Both the position numbers and the translations under genes were made by a program. The notes beneath the pieces are model-generated. The model saw only the letters and a list, made by a program, of their open reading frames with translations, did not search any database and was not told the origin of the DNA. From assembly GCA_001586965.3 (NCBI GenBank), contig LUCW03000084.1, positions 95,001 through 159,000 of the forward strand: a stretch of DNA of 64,000 nucleotides, given 5' to 3'. The stretch is from Sphaeroforma sirkka. Its lineage: Eukaryota > Opisthokonta > Ichthyosporea > Ichthyophonida. Positions 1 through 12,657 of this stretch are shown here, piece by piece. Numbering within the stretch: the first letter of the stretch is position 1; each line of letters starts with the position of its first letter.

Positions 1-102
1 GAGTGACTCATGAGTGAATCGTGAGTGACTCATGAGTGACTCATGCCAATCACCACAGCTAGTCCTAAGCTCTCTTTGGCTCTCTCATACTCTCCTGTGC
101 AG
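1..102. repeat. Intron end with short tandem repeat (GAGTGACTCAT-like)
   Basis: Bases 1-45 hold about four imperfect copies of the 11-base unit gagtgactcat. The rest is a pyrimidine-rich stretch ending in tgtgcag at 102, which I read as the 3' splice site of the first exon seen in the window. The gene therefore starts upstream of the window. Confidence 0.5.
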
Positions 103-3100
103 GAATCCGTTTGGTCAAAGTGCCGTCGGAAAACTCTCCTGCGGCACAGACAGCCAAAACTACAGCACAGCCCAACGGTGCCAGAGCATCGCCTGATCAC
201 CCCACCGCCGTAGTGTACCTGGTGCTGTGGGTACTAACGATTGGCGCGTTTGTTCTGTCTAAGGTATGACGGTGTATGCTGTGTGTGCGTGTGTGTGTGT
301 GTGTTTTTTTGGAGGCCTGTGAGTTGTGTACGAGTGAGTCTTTATATATATATATATATATATATTAATCCACTGATGCGCATTGAATACAGTGTCTGTA
401 GCATTCAACATGAGTGGCGTGCTGTTGTAGAGTTTAATATGCTATAGGGCCCAATCATTTCTGGGTTGTCTGACGGTTGCATCAGTGAATGGGTACAACA
501 AACGTCAATGACTTCCCACTGTGCCGTGACTCACAGCCGTTCTGCCTACGTACTTCTCTTTGTGAGAGGGTCCTGTATTCTGTTGCTTTGTGCTATTCTG
601 TGATATAACACAGCCGTCCATAGAGTGTATACTTACCGGATGAGCGCTCATTTGTATTATAAACCCTAAACCCTATAAACCCTAAAACTCTATTGTGTAT
701 GATATAACACAGCCCGTTCATGTAGTATATACTTACCGAATAATGGCTCATTTATATTATATACCCTATTCATACCATGTAGTGTGGATAGTCGCCCATT
801 TTGTGTGAGTTTACCATGGTCTGCACCTTGCCTTCTCATTTGTGCTAACGCCGTCTCTGCCTTAGACCATCCCCCGTGCCAACATCACACACGATCAAGT
901 GAGTGAGCCGTACAAGGACGCGCAGAAGACCTGGCAACGACTCAACGGGCCACGTCAACGGTTTGGGGCGCTGAAGGTGTCTGCGTGTGCCACTGAGGAC
1001 TTTGCCACAGGGGTTGTGGATGCTCAGGTAGGCCCCTGGCTTAACATAGCAAGTGTGTATGTGTGTGCATCGGAAGTGTCTGTTTGTCATGGGAAGTGTG
1101 TGTGAGTGTGTGCATGGTAATTTTTTTTGTGTGTGCACATTCATCCGTGGGTGTGCATGGGAAGTGTGTTTCTGTGTGTGTATGGGAAGTGTTTGTATGT
1201 GTGCATGGGAAATGTGTGTGTGTATGGGAAGTGTGTGTGTGTGTGTATGTGAAGTGTGGGTGTGTGTGTATGGGAAGTGTGTGTTTGTGTGTGTATGGGA
1301 AGTGTGTTTTTGTGTGTATGGAGGAAGTGTTTGTATGTGCACGGGGAAATGTGTGTGTGTATGTATGGAATTGTGTGTGTGTGTGTGCATGTGAAGTGTG
1401 GGTGTGTGTGTATGGGAAGTGTGTGTTTGTGTGTGCATGGGAAGTGTGTTTTTGTGTGTATGGGAAGTGTTTGTATGTGTGCATGGGAAATATGAGTGTG
1501 TATGGGAAGTGTGTGTGTGTGTGTGCATGGGAAGTGTGTATGTGTGTACATTCATCCGTGGGTGTGCATGGTTACTTATGCATGTGGAGCGATTCCATCT
1601 CGTAAGTCAGCTCTCATGGTGTACGCCTGCTGTCGTTTCTCGTGCTTTTCGGGTTCGCTTGTATTGGTTTTTTTAGCATGCAAAAGTATTTATGTCTGAA
1701 ATGCGCATATATTCAGAGCTCTTGTGGTTTTTCACTTCCCTTTTATTTCAGAAATTAGAAACGAGTCTGTACGCTTACGATGACTTGTATTACAAGATGG
1801 TGCTCAACGTCACGCTGGATCTCGGTAGGTACTGTGGCAGTTGCTGGTGTGGTGTGGCGTGGTGTGGTGTGGTGGTGTGGTGTAGTGTGGTATATCAGGT
1901 GATATATCCAACGCACAACCTCAGCACATTCTGAGCACTTTGTTATCTTTCACCTGGGCCTCGATTCTAAACTCTAAACCGTACAATCAGTGTTACGTAC
2001 AATTGGGCCTAAGTGCAACTCACGAATCAGGTCGCTTGTGACTATTGAGTTCCATTGTGTAGACGTCTATCCCGAGTGTATTTCAAGGGCCGTTGGTCTT
2101 TCCCTCGTGATTCATGATACAGTTTTAGATTAGCTCGATGTCGGTTCGTGGCATGCGGTAGTCGATAGTGCGTGTCTACTACTGGCTTGTGTGTCTTGGA
2201 TGCGTTGTAGTGTGAGTTCGTCACTTTCTGTCTGTCGTCGTGCAGATGGCGGGGTGGCCGTGTGCGATGTGCAATTGCTAGTCACCCCATGGTGTCAGGA
2301 CTATAGCTGCACCATTGGAAAGACACCCTTGCAATATGCCGTAGTAGTGTGGGACATGGTATGAGAGTGTGGTTATAAGTTTATACAACAATCTATAGCT
2401 CCCCTTGACTCCATCAACTGTAGTCGAGAAACATCCATTGGACCTGTCGAGCAATGAGTGATTTGGGCTGCGGTGTGCTCAAATACAATGGCACTGCTCA
2501 GTACGTGCGTCTGTGTAGTCAAATGCTATCCTAACTAACAGTGGTAACCGCTGACGCGCAAGCGCACACACTCCCTATCGCTATCAGCTGGGCAGCCCTA
2601 TAGTTACTGCGGGTGCCCCTACACACGTGCAACTGCTTACTATGCATATGGCGCCCCCTTGCGCAGGTGTGCCCACGGTGGGGAATATCAGCACGACCAT
2701 CTACCTCAAACTAGGCGACACAGGCCAGGCACTGCCCATTGACGTGAACATGGGAAAGGTAATAGCCATTACTGATGAGCACCTGACACACACAAGCGCA
2801 CACCCAGACATGTCTAGACGCACTCCGACTGCTGCGGATGTGCGCAGGACGAGTGGTGGTGAACGCGCCAGTGGACGTACACGCGAGCGAGTAATTGGCA
2901 GGGCGAGGGAGCGCACCCGAGCAATGTCACGCGAAGGGATGCTCAGAGAACGCGATATGGGCTACGGTGTAGGTAGAGCGCGTGCACGAGAGATGCGCCA
3001 GGCACGCGACACTCCTCCCGCAGACGCTGATACGGCTCAGCCAGATTTAGAGCTACGCGTGCTGGCACATTCGTGTGTGCAGGTCAACAGCACAGACAAC

Positions 3101-4084
3101 GCGAACGGACCGGCTGTGTGGACACTCACCACTTTCAATAGCACCAGGTAGGGCTGTGGGAGTGTATGGTTGTCGTTTGGTACTTGCGCTGGTGTAGCTT
3201 GGGTTTTGGATTTAAGGTTTTGGGTTTTGTGAGCGCACAAATTCACGTGTGTGTGGGGGGAGTACATGAGGGTTTTAATTGAAACCGACTTTGGTGTATG
3301 TATGAGCCATGAGAGTGCGAAGCTTGCGAACGAGTCCAACGTAGTTTGCATAACTCGATGTGCTCGTAGTGTATATAGCCAATATTGACGGGTGATATTT
3401 CTTTCTTTCTTTTTCTTAAGATTCGTAGTTGCTCACATGCTGCAGCGCTGGCTTGTTTGCCCTTCACTGATGTGCTTCGATGACTCGTTAGACTTCGTTT
3501 AAAGTTCTTTTCACTTCATCGTAAGTTCTTTTAATTTCATTTGTTCCTTTCACTTCATCTTGAGTTCTTTTCACTTTGGTTTGGATTCGTTCACTCCGTG
3601 TTCAATTGAAATGTCCTTGCACCTGACACTCGTTTCTGAGGTCTTTTGTATTTGGGCTTTTAGTAACGGCACTGGCTGCCGTCCAAATCATTGGGGTTAT
3701 TGGGCCAACGAACGCCTATATCGCGATGTAACGAACAAAACACGGGACATATTTGAGAAAGCATTGGAAGACGCTACTACGGATGGAACTCATGAGAATG
3801 TGCAGATTGTGGTCACCACGGTGCTCTACGTACGCCACACACTCGACCCCGAGATACAGATCAGCGCAATGGATACAGAATTGTGGATGACCGCCGAGGA
3901 GAAGGACCACGTGGCCGACAAGCTGCACACACTGGCCGTCAAGTTTCTGGCTATTACGTGCTTGTTTACGGTTGTTATTATAATGTATAGACACCGCAAG
4001 AAAAGGCAACGCAGGGCCTACCATGGGCTACAGTCTCTGCTGGTATTCGAGGAACAGAATACATTTAGCGCTGGTACGCAATAG
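103..4084 (+). CDS. Two-pass membrane protein, 5'-partial, eight exons (tentatively TMEM248-like)
   Basis: Exons read from GT-AG borders with matching phase: 103-263, 866-1027, 1752-1824, 2246-2358, 2424 to about 2500 (3' end uncertain), 2667-2758, 3083-3147 and 3664-4084 (stop TAG). The first exon ends in a hydrophobic helix (AVVYLVLWVLTIGAFVL). The middle exons give a cysteine-containing, N-glycosylation-rich (NIT, NVT, NGT, NST) domain that would lie in the lumen or outside the cell. The last exon carries a second helix (FLAITCLFTVVIIMY) followed by a basic stop-transfer run (RHRKKRQRR) and a tail of about 30 residues. This layout, and a short match before the second helix (HTLDPEI against HALNPKL as I recall it from TMEM248), suggest a TMEM248-like protein. 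That is a weak identification made from memory. The join between exons 5 and 6 does not keep phase with the donor I list, so a different donor or a tiny exon is needed there. Confidence 0.7.
1053..1570. repeat. GT-rich minisatellite in an intron
   Basis: About fifteen imperfect copies of a unit built on gtgtgtatgggaagtgtgt fill most of intron 2 of the membrane-protein gene. Long open frames of the Cys-Val or His-Thr type on both strands here are by-products of the repeat, not genes. Confidence 0.85.
2759..3082 (+). other. In-frame, stop-free intron (possible exitron or alternative exon)
   Basis: This segment begins with gtaata and ends with gtgcag. Splicing it out joins VNMGK to VNSTDN with phase kept. 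It is exactly 324 bases (108 codons) and has no stop in the reading frame of the flanking exons, so both retained and spliced forms would keep the protein in frame. The retained form would add an Arg/Glu-rich low-complexity stretch with RxRER-type repeats to the lumenal domain, which would be unusual for this kind of protein. I favour splicing as the main form. Confidence 0.5.
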
Positions 4085-4978
4085 TTTGACGTATTCTGAT
4101 TGTTGAGCACTGCTAGTTGTCCATACGAGTATGCTGCTGAGGATATGCTCCGTGAGTACATTATCTGAGGAGAGCATAAAATTGAAATAAAAATCAATCC
4201 TCCAAAAGCCTATGTGAGCTCCCGAAGCTGGCTGACCTCTTTCTTTGACACCTTTGCATCAATTCGCCATTTAGATTTTAGGTCTGGTAAAAGTAAAACA
4301 ATTTCCATAAAGGTGGTAGACAACCCAGATATGTATATTAAACTATTATTATTTATCTACTGCTCGTATATTAAAGCCTGAGTATGGCCACTATTCGCTG
4401 ATTGTTTGCTTAGCAAAGCAAAGATTCAAATAAATGCAAAATCAAAATCAAAACATTGAGCTGGCAATCGTTCTCAAAAAGAGATTATTATGAGTATTGC
4501 AAATATCTACCGTTACGTTTTACGTAATACAGAATTTCGCAATTAGGTTATAATGTGCTTCTACAAACAGGAACTCGCTATTTTTATACGATCTATGTCA
4601 TAATTGTAAGTGAATATGTCTCAGCTGAAATCTTCAAGTTTAATTGTCGTTCACTCTTTGTCCTTCTTGCTTCTGATTTCGGGGGTTTAGTAAAGAGCAA
4701 CTGCAAGTTCCCAACTCCACAAAAATCTTCTGCTATATAGACGGCGGGAGATGTATGACCTACGCTTGTCGAGTATGTGACTGGTAGTCTTGAAGAATAC
4801 GCTATTGGATCATATTCTTCCCTAGTCTATTTTGATTTGTGGTATGAAGAACAAAGAATTCGAACAATTTCAATTTCTAGGTTCTGTGATAAGATATTAT
4901 TTGTTTGTCGAAGTACATGGTTGTGAATAATGTTCAAGTTCTGCGTGATTGCTTGATACTTGACTATTCGTGGGCCTT
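4085..4978. other. 3' flank of the membrane-protein gene, no further gene seen
   Basis: A polyadenylation-type AATAAA lies at 4186-4191, about 100 bases after the stop codon, and is the likely 3' end signal. The rest is AT-rich and I see nothing that looks like a gene before the LTR that begins at 4979. Confidence 0.5.
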
Positions 4979-5171
4979 GTGGTCAGATATACTACTTAGG
5001 GTTTCTTCAGGGTTATTTTCTGATTGGATATAAACCCAGTTTAGGGTTTACATTCTAGTGAACTCATGACCTGAAGAACTGGATAATAATCAGACAATAT
5101 TCAATAAATAGCCAACGATCTAAAAAGGGGAGTACGTTGAGATATAGTTATCTACCGCGTATTTATTACAT
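4979..5171 (+). repeat. Left LTR of the old Ty3/gypsy element
   Basis: About 193 bases, from tgtggtcagatatac to tatttattaca, matching the right LTR at 19145-19345 along its whole length apart from scattered differences and one short indel. It contains a tttaggg-type word, as many non-coding stretches in this window do. Confidence 0.85.
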
Positions 5172-5569
5172 TTTTAACTAGCTGATAGTGCTTGGCTCTA
5201 TATTGAATATTATCTGAAAGTCTGGATTTATGGGATGAAGAATCAACCTACTGGTTGATGCGAATGTTGCCAACGAAGAATCTGAACATAAAGAAAAGGA
5301 ACGATTCGCAGGCTGAGGATAAGTCTGAATTTATGGAAAAGTGGATCAACTAAGTACGAGTTGAAACGACCATTGACGAGGAAGGTGAGCAGTTTACTTT
5401 CGTAACGCATGAAGTAAGATGATGTGTGTGGTCTTTGCTGTTAAGGGTATCGTTAAGGGTATCAAATGGGTGGCATGTAGCACAAATCGTATTGCATTGC
5501 AATATGGGCGACTTTATTTTTCAAGTTGTCCAAACAGTCACAGTTTGTGAAAGGAAATAAATCAGATTA

Positions 5570-5688
5570 TTTCGTATACATATGTATCAACGGTCATATG
5601 TCGGTTAACGTTTGTATATGCGTAAACGTAGAGAAGGTTTTTCGTTTAGAGTTTATGTAGACATGTACAGTGCTGGACAAATGCACCT

Positions 5689-5729
<41 letters not shown>

Positions 5730-5936
5730 GCATGATTATTTATATATGGGTATATTTATATGTGTTTATACATATATATATATATATGCATACATATATA
5801 TATATATGTATGTATATATTGTGTATTTATGTATTTGCTTGTGTATATATATATCTGTGTATGCATATAAATGAACATATGTGTGTATGCATGGATATAC
5901 GTAAATGCATGTATATATATTTGCATATAGATGTAT

Positions 5937-5990
<54 letters not shown>

Positions 5991-6208
5991 ATGTATGTAT
6001 ATAATCTACTGTATGTATATATATATATGCAGACATATAAAATATATATAATTATACATGGAAAACATGATATAGACCAGCATATTGATTGTTCAACCTT
6101 GGGTATGTAGAGGGGCATACATGCGTGTACAAAATATATATATATACGTATATATGTGCATATACATATATATATGCATACATACACATGCATGGGTATG
6201 GCACATGC

Positions 6209-6253
<45 letters not shown>

Positions 6254-6472
6254 GTTGCGCATATACGGCATGTGTACATGTATTTCTATATGCATGTCTA
6301 TATATCTATATCCGTTTTATATGTATGCACAGATATGAACATTCAGATGTGTATAGGCTTATATATATCCATATGCATGTATGGATGGGGCACATGTGTT
6401 TAGGGTGTATATATATGTTTGTGAATATAGACATGCAGATATATATGGGCATGCAATGTATACACACTTATA

Positions 6473-6514
<42 letters not shown>

Positions 6515-6537
6515 TAGAGTCAAATACATAAGCATAT

Positions 6538-6623
<86 letters not shown>

Positions 6624-7400
6624 CATAATAATACATGATGATGCGTGTGTGTGTGTATTGTGTACATTTTGTGTGTATATGCGAATACATGCATATGTAT
6701 ATGTTCATATATATTATGCTTATACCTATATGTATATGTGTACATGTATGAATGTACAGTGGTATGTGTGTGTGTATACATGCGTATGCGCGTATGTATG
6801 CATATATACTCATACATACACATACATGTGTACGAGTTTTGCGTACGGTGAGTACATAGGCACATATGTGTTTTTTGTAATCTACGTGTGAATATGCTTT
6901 TATTGATACATGCATTTAGGTAGGGGTACATAGATGTGTATGTGGATATACATGTATTTGTATATGTTGATGGATATGTATACATGTACTACGGTGTGGA
7001 CGTGTATGTAGAGGTACATGCATATTCAAAATGTCATATATGGTGTTTTTTTCCCGTGTTCACACACACCATTACAAATGCCACAATATATATATATATA
7101 CATTTATATTTACACCTTCGTATGTCCGAAGATATACGGGTCTAGATACATATACATATACATATAAATATATATATATATATATTGTTTGAATATACAA
7201 TGGTTCCGATATAGGTATTAGCATACATTTATAAGTGTATGCATACATACATATGTACATCTGGCAGGTACATGTATATGTACAGACATCTGTTTGATCG
7301 CTTGTGCGTGTAGGTGTACATTTCTAGTCAGAAGTATTGTTTACACGTATATGGAGGGGTGAGAGCACATGCGTATATGTACGCTGAGTGTATATATAGA

Positions 7401-7444
<44 letters not shown>

Positions 7445-8635
7445 GGTGTGTGTGTGTGGTTATATGGGGGTGTAATAATTTGGCCCGTGCATTGATATAT
7501 ATGTATGTATACATAATATGTAACTGTATATGCAGGTACCGATGAATGTTGTATTACATGGATATAGAATACATATATATGTATATGTATATGTATATAT
7601 ACTACGAATGTCGCGTAGGGCATTTCTCCCGTGTTCACACCGTACCGTTGAAACACCACAATATACATATGTGCATACATACATGTTTGTTATATATATA
7701 CACAGAGACGTAGCTTCAGAGAAATACAGGTATATACATCTGCCTTTATCTGTTGTTCGGGGTATATGTATAAACGGATATATACACATTCATAGATATA
7801 TGCAGGTATATGTATACATATATATGGCAGTGATATGTTTATGTACAGATACATGTTTACATACGTGTGCGCAGATGTATAGATATATATATATATTGAC
7901 ACACGCATATGGGGGGTGAGAGCACATGGCCAGATGGGCCAGTTAGTATATACGTGTTGTTACATATATATATATATATATATACTTATCGATACAGTTG
8001 TGTACTTAAATATATCTACCTATATATGAATATGTTTAGAGCCGTAAGGATACATATTATGGGTACAAAGATTTACATGTACAACCTGTTATTTCAGTGG
8101 ACATGTCTTGACATGAAATAAATCCATATGCGTGAAAACAGGCATTGGACTATTAAGGTCTCGTTCAGGGCATTGCTTCTACGTATTGTGGCATGTTTCT
8201 GACTCGCCCATGTGCTCTATAAATATACCGTACGGCATATCTCTCGTGTTAACACCGATGAAACGTCACAATATGTGGTTATTTATATGCATGTGAGTGT
8301 ATGCGTACTTATATTGATATCTACATATGCACACATATGTATACACGTACATATAAACACATACGTGCACGTGTTTATTGAATATATGTATACATGTACA
8401 TGCTCGATTATATATGTATACATATTCGTGTACATCTAGTTGTGTAGGTTGTATTCAAATAGATATGTGTGGATAAGTACATTCACATTTTATATATAGG
8501 TGCGGTTGTATGTATGTAAATGTTAGGTCTAGATATGAGGGGCGATGTGATTCGTTAGTATGCGATTCCGTTGAGGTAAACATAGATGAAAGGCTCTTGT
8601 AGCTGAACGTGTTGATATGCAAGCATACAACTTAC

Positions 8636-8693
<58 letters not shown>

Positions 8694-8760
8694 CTATAGC
8701 TGTATGCGTATTCATACATGTACACGTGTACGTGTGTTTAGGTAGATAAACAAGCAGATG
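5570..8760. repeat. Long TA / GTAT simple-sequence field
   Basis: Several pure (TA)n runs (about 5940-5990, 6210-6242, 6478-6510, 6545-6617, 7400-7440 and 8640-8690) sit in a sea of tatatg, tacata and gtgtat words. Open frames rich in Tyr, Ile, Cys, Val or His in this stretch are simple-sequence artefacts. The field lies inside the old LTR element and has probably expanded there. Three copies of a non-simple motif are embedded in it and are described as a finding. Confidence 0.9.
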
Positions 8761-8879
8761 TGTATACACCTGTGTGACGATGTGGATGAGTACGATAGAT
8801 ATACATGTACAAGAATAGGATGTGAACACCGGTCCCAGGAAAACCACTGTACCTACTACGGTATTTTGGTTCCTGCGAC

Positions 8880-9480
8880 CGCTGCTGAGACAAGCTGCGG
8901 GAGAGCGCATTTGACTAACAAGCAATCAAAGGACATAAATATGCACACGCGGTGGGAACTCTCGTCGCCCGAGAATTATCTGTTGAACAACAGATGAGTT
9001 ACATAGGTGTAAGGTAACATTGTTACCCCGGAGGACGGGTAAGGCGCGTTTGCCCACAACTGGTCGACGATAGACGGGTGGATGAACCCACCATGGGAGA
9101 ATATATAAGAGCCGACGGTGCAAGTACAACCGTATGCTTATTATAGGTTCCAAAAGCGCCGTGGTTTGACTTGTTCAAGCAGTTGCTACAGTCAGAACCA
9201 GTGCTGGTTCCACGTACGCCACACACGTTTCTAAAGTGTGCCAAGTATGCATGTGGGAAGACACCGGGGGGGCACACGATGATCGCACGAGTGGGTCTAC
9301 CAAAGGGGTACAAACTGGACCTACTATTTTCGCAACGACTAGAGTATGCAGAACCACGACATACCGCGTACGTGAGATGTTTAGATACAGCACGAGAGAT
9401 ATCGGTGGCAATGGCAGAAGCAGAGGGTCAACCAGCGGTTGAGCAAGCAACACCGGAAGAACGATAGCGCCGTACACAAC
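8880..9480 (+). other. Unrecognised stretch with an open frame, inside the old LTR element
   Basis: An open frame of about 98 codons (9171-9467) reads on the element's strand just upstream of its integrase remains. I do not recognise it. It could be a relic of the element's gag or pol, or chance. Its base composition is unlike the TA field to its left. Confidence 0.3.
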
Positions 9481-9538
9481 TCACGCAAGCTCACCACGAA
9501 CAAGGCCACCATGGAGCGGCAGACCCGGTTCAGCAACC

Positions 9539-9707
9539 CCGACAAAACGGCCATGCGTGGCCGGGTGCTCTCGAATTGGAACTGAAGTCAAACGACAAGC
9601 GTGGTACATGCCTGGGTCAAGACACGACATAACGGCTATGTGTGTCCGGGCGCACTCGAATTGGAACAGAAGTCAAACGACAGTGTGGTACATGCCTGGG
9701 TCAAGAC
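9539..9707. repeat. Tandem duplication of about 85 bases in the old element's integrase region
   Basis: The block at about 9539-9625 is repeated at about 9626-9707. Both copies share the words ctcgaattggaac, aagtcaaacgaca and tacatgcctgggtcaagaca. The duplication lies in the zinc-finger part of the old LTR element's integrase region. Confidence 0.75.
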
Positions 9708-10003
9708 AGGCTACGTAAAGGTTTTCATCCGATGATCAGCATTGACGCACGCTACCCGTGGGACCACATACAAGTCGATTACATTCCGATACCACTTGAG
9801 TCCAGGAGGAAGAACGATTACATCCTTCACGTCCTGGATATCGCTACAGGCTTCTCAAAATTTTAAGCAACACCTGACAAGACGAAAGACGACGGTGCAG
9901 ACACTAATAGAAGTTTTTGGCGAGCACGGCTTCCCGCGTTTGCTCCAGGCAGACATGGGGAACGAATTCACCAACAAGATAGTAGAACTCCTGGTCCAGG
10001 AAG

Positions 10004-10598
10004 TGTAAACTTCGATGGAAATTACTAGGTTTCAAACTATATTAAACTAAAATACAATTTAGTCAGATAGGATTTAGCAGTGGTAGCTTGTGTAAGAATG
10101 ATCGGGACTGCCTCTTGTTAAGAGCCTAAATATCCTCGATCACACAGGGCGTACCTCTAGCTGTTCTTTATTGAATAATTTTCACTAGAAGTACTAAGTG
10201 TTCATGACCACTTGCCTAATTTGTAAATAGACATAATAACGTAAGTCACGTTAATACATTAGCTGATATAAATAAAGTTCCATCTGAAGAAAAGTTAAAA
10301 AAAGAAAAAGACTTATTGGATTTTGGAGATTGGCGGGAGGACCAAAATCTATAAGTAGTAGTTCGGAGATTATAAAATTTGGTTTATAATATCCTACATC
10401 TACTAATGTCTCAAATAGGTCCAAGTAGATGAGTCATACCAAATACTCAGGCTATTGGAGCCATCAAAGTGAATTTAGAACACTTTGGAAATATTGGAAA
10501 AAGAGCTTGTACTAAATTATTTAAAATACAAATACAAACCAATGTATTATCTCAATTGATCTTGATATTTTAGACTGACCGGAGGCCGTATTTCTACA
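10004..10598 (-). repeat. 3' LTR of the young Ty3/gypsy element
   Basis: 595 bases, identical to the copy at 17067-17661 except near 10077 (a against t). It begins tgtaaacttcgatgg and ends gtatttctaca in plus-strand reading. Confidence 0.95.
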
Positions 10599-10692
10599 TA
10601 ACCCCCAGTAGCTTTTAGAACTACGAACGTACGTTAAGATACGATCTAGTTGGTAAAGCGAAAACCAAAGTAAAAACGGTTTCGGTCATGAC

Positions 10693-12470
10693 TTATCGAG
10701 TAAGTATGTGCCTATATGTACGAGTCCAAGACTCATGTTGTACTCTATGTCGTTTAGTATTTGGTCCAGTAACCATTTCCGATGTAGGCGCCTTACGTTT
10801 ATTATTTGGTAAGGTATTAGCCAAAGGCTGTTCTTCATTAGTAAGTAAGTTTGAACAATTTTCTGCACTGTTGGTAAGCAGATCAGAAAGTTTAGTCACG
10901 TAGGAAGTAGGTGGCAAATAGGGAATTTCAGATCCGTCAGGGTTTGTAGTCACCTGAGGAAACCCTTTTCGTTTATCTCGTGTGTTTTTATGTAAACGCT
11001 TATTCCATTTCTTATTAAAGATACGAAGAAAGTCAGGAGATTCACGAAATGTATCGGAGGTTAGCCAAGCTACTGTCCCATCCATGAAACGGGTCTTGTA
11101 GTAAGTGTAACCGTCTTCGGATGTTTTATCAATTATATCTTTGACTTGTGACTCCATAACTGGTATATCAGAATCAAATGAGCGAGCGAATGAGAGTTCG
11201 GAGGTAGGGATACGGTGAGTGCCTAGATTGGTTGCGCTAGTACCATCAATGTTATTCACTTCGTAAGTATCACTCTTTCTCATCATGGTAGGAAATAACA
11301 AAAGGTCCTATCGTCTTAGAAGAGAGTTCGGTAACGTTGGCGTTTCGATTTATAATGTTAACGTAATCGCCGACTTTGAACTGAACAATGTTCTTAGTGT
11401 TATTCCATCGGTCATACGCTTTAAGTAGGACGCGATTCTTGTGCTCGAGTAAACAGGGGTAAACAACGTTCTGCATATGCTCGATCTTTTGTAGCCACGG
11501 GGTAGCGTGTTTCTCGGGCGCAGTTTTATCAAACGTTGCTTGTAATTCACTATAGCGGCCAAAGAAATAGTGAAACGGGAGTGTTCCAGTTTGAGGATTC
11601 ATGCAGTTATTCATTTGAGTCTGAACCCATTTCAAATGATAAGGCCACATATCCTCAACGTCGTCTAGTGCGGTACGCAAGAGTTTCTTAAGTTCTCTAT
11701 GACGTGTCTCATTTGCACCCTGCGTTTGAGGTTTGTAAGGAACACCACGCCTATGGGTCATGCCTGATACGAGTATAAGTGCCTCCATTACGTCGGTACA
11801 AAACTCACTACCGTTATCAGAACATAGTACTCGGGGAAACCGAAGTCATTAAAGACGTGATAGCATAATTCTGCCACTGTTTGTGTGGACGTTTGTTCGG
11901 TATTGCATAAAGCAAGTTATAGCCCGAAGCCACACATAAGAAAATGACAGATATATACATCGCCAGTATGCTTGGATCGCGGGAGTTTAACCAAATCGAC
12001 TATGACTCGGCGCATCGGTTGGTCTTCTGTCACACTTTTAGGGGTGCCCAACCGTATCGCTTGATCTGGTTCTTTTCACAATCAGTACAGCGTCGGTATA
12101 CTTCACGTATGGTTTCTTTCAGCGCCGGGTGATCAAGCCCTGCACGAATAGCCATTTTATAAGTATGCTCATATGCTCGATGCGTTAAATTATGTATAAT
12201 TTTAACTCTACTTTCGAGCTCCTCTAAGTCAGTCAGATTCTGCGTAACGCTGGCTGGATGAACCATAGTCCTGTTGGAAAGGGCAACCTCAGTATCAGGA
12301 GGGGTAGAGTCCTGAGATACATAATTGACAACATTGGATTGTTGAAGTATCTTCTTCAGTTGTTTCGCAACTCCTGGCTGTTCTTTAAGCAGCGCTTTAA
12401 GTAGTTGAGTGCGAGCTTCAGGTTCTCTTAGAGTTTTGAGTCTTTGATCCATGGCCTTAGCTAGTTCCAT
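10693..12470 (-). mobile_element. Integrase part of the young Ty3/gypsy element
   Basis: Pieces at 12030-12470 (zinc-binding N-terminal part with an H...H...CTDC pattern), 11270-11788 (core with the KPQTQGANE-type sequence seen in retroviral and Ty3 integrases) and 10693-11301 (C-terminal part with a GPF-type module near its start). Together they place integrase last in pol. This part of the fossil is broken. Confidence 0.8.
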
Positions 12471-12657
12471 GTTTTTTACGATCTAATGCCGTTTCAATCG
12501 GCATTACCTCGACTGCAATCTTGTTGGGTGCATGTGTTGTACGAGTCTTGAGCTTTTGTTCAAACTCTTTAGACTCCTCTAGTTTAGCTAAGAATTCGGT
12601 TGAGGGTTTCCACTTAGTGGTACCTGCAGGACCGATGCGACAAACAATGGTGTGTTT

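Noticed and set aside
845-1605. Long open frames on both strands rich in His-Thr or Cys-Val
   Set aside because: They are translations of a GT/CA minisatellite inside an intron and have no domain or codon signal.
5612-7919. Many open frames rich in Tyr and Ile
   Set aside because: Simple TA/GTAT sequence rarely makes stop codons in some frames. These are artefacts.
9171-9467. Zinc-finger or gag domain in the 98-codon frame
   Set aside because: Cys positions do not form a recognised knuckle, so it was left as unrecognised.
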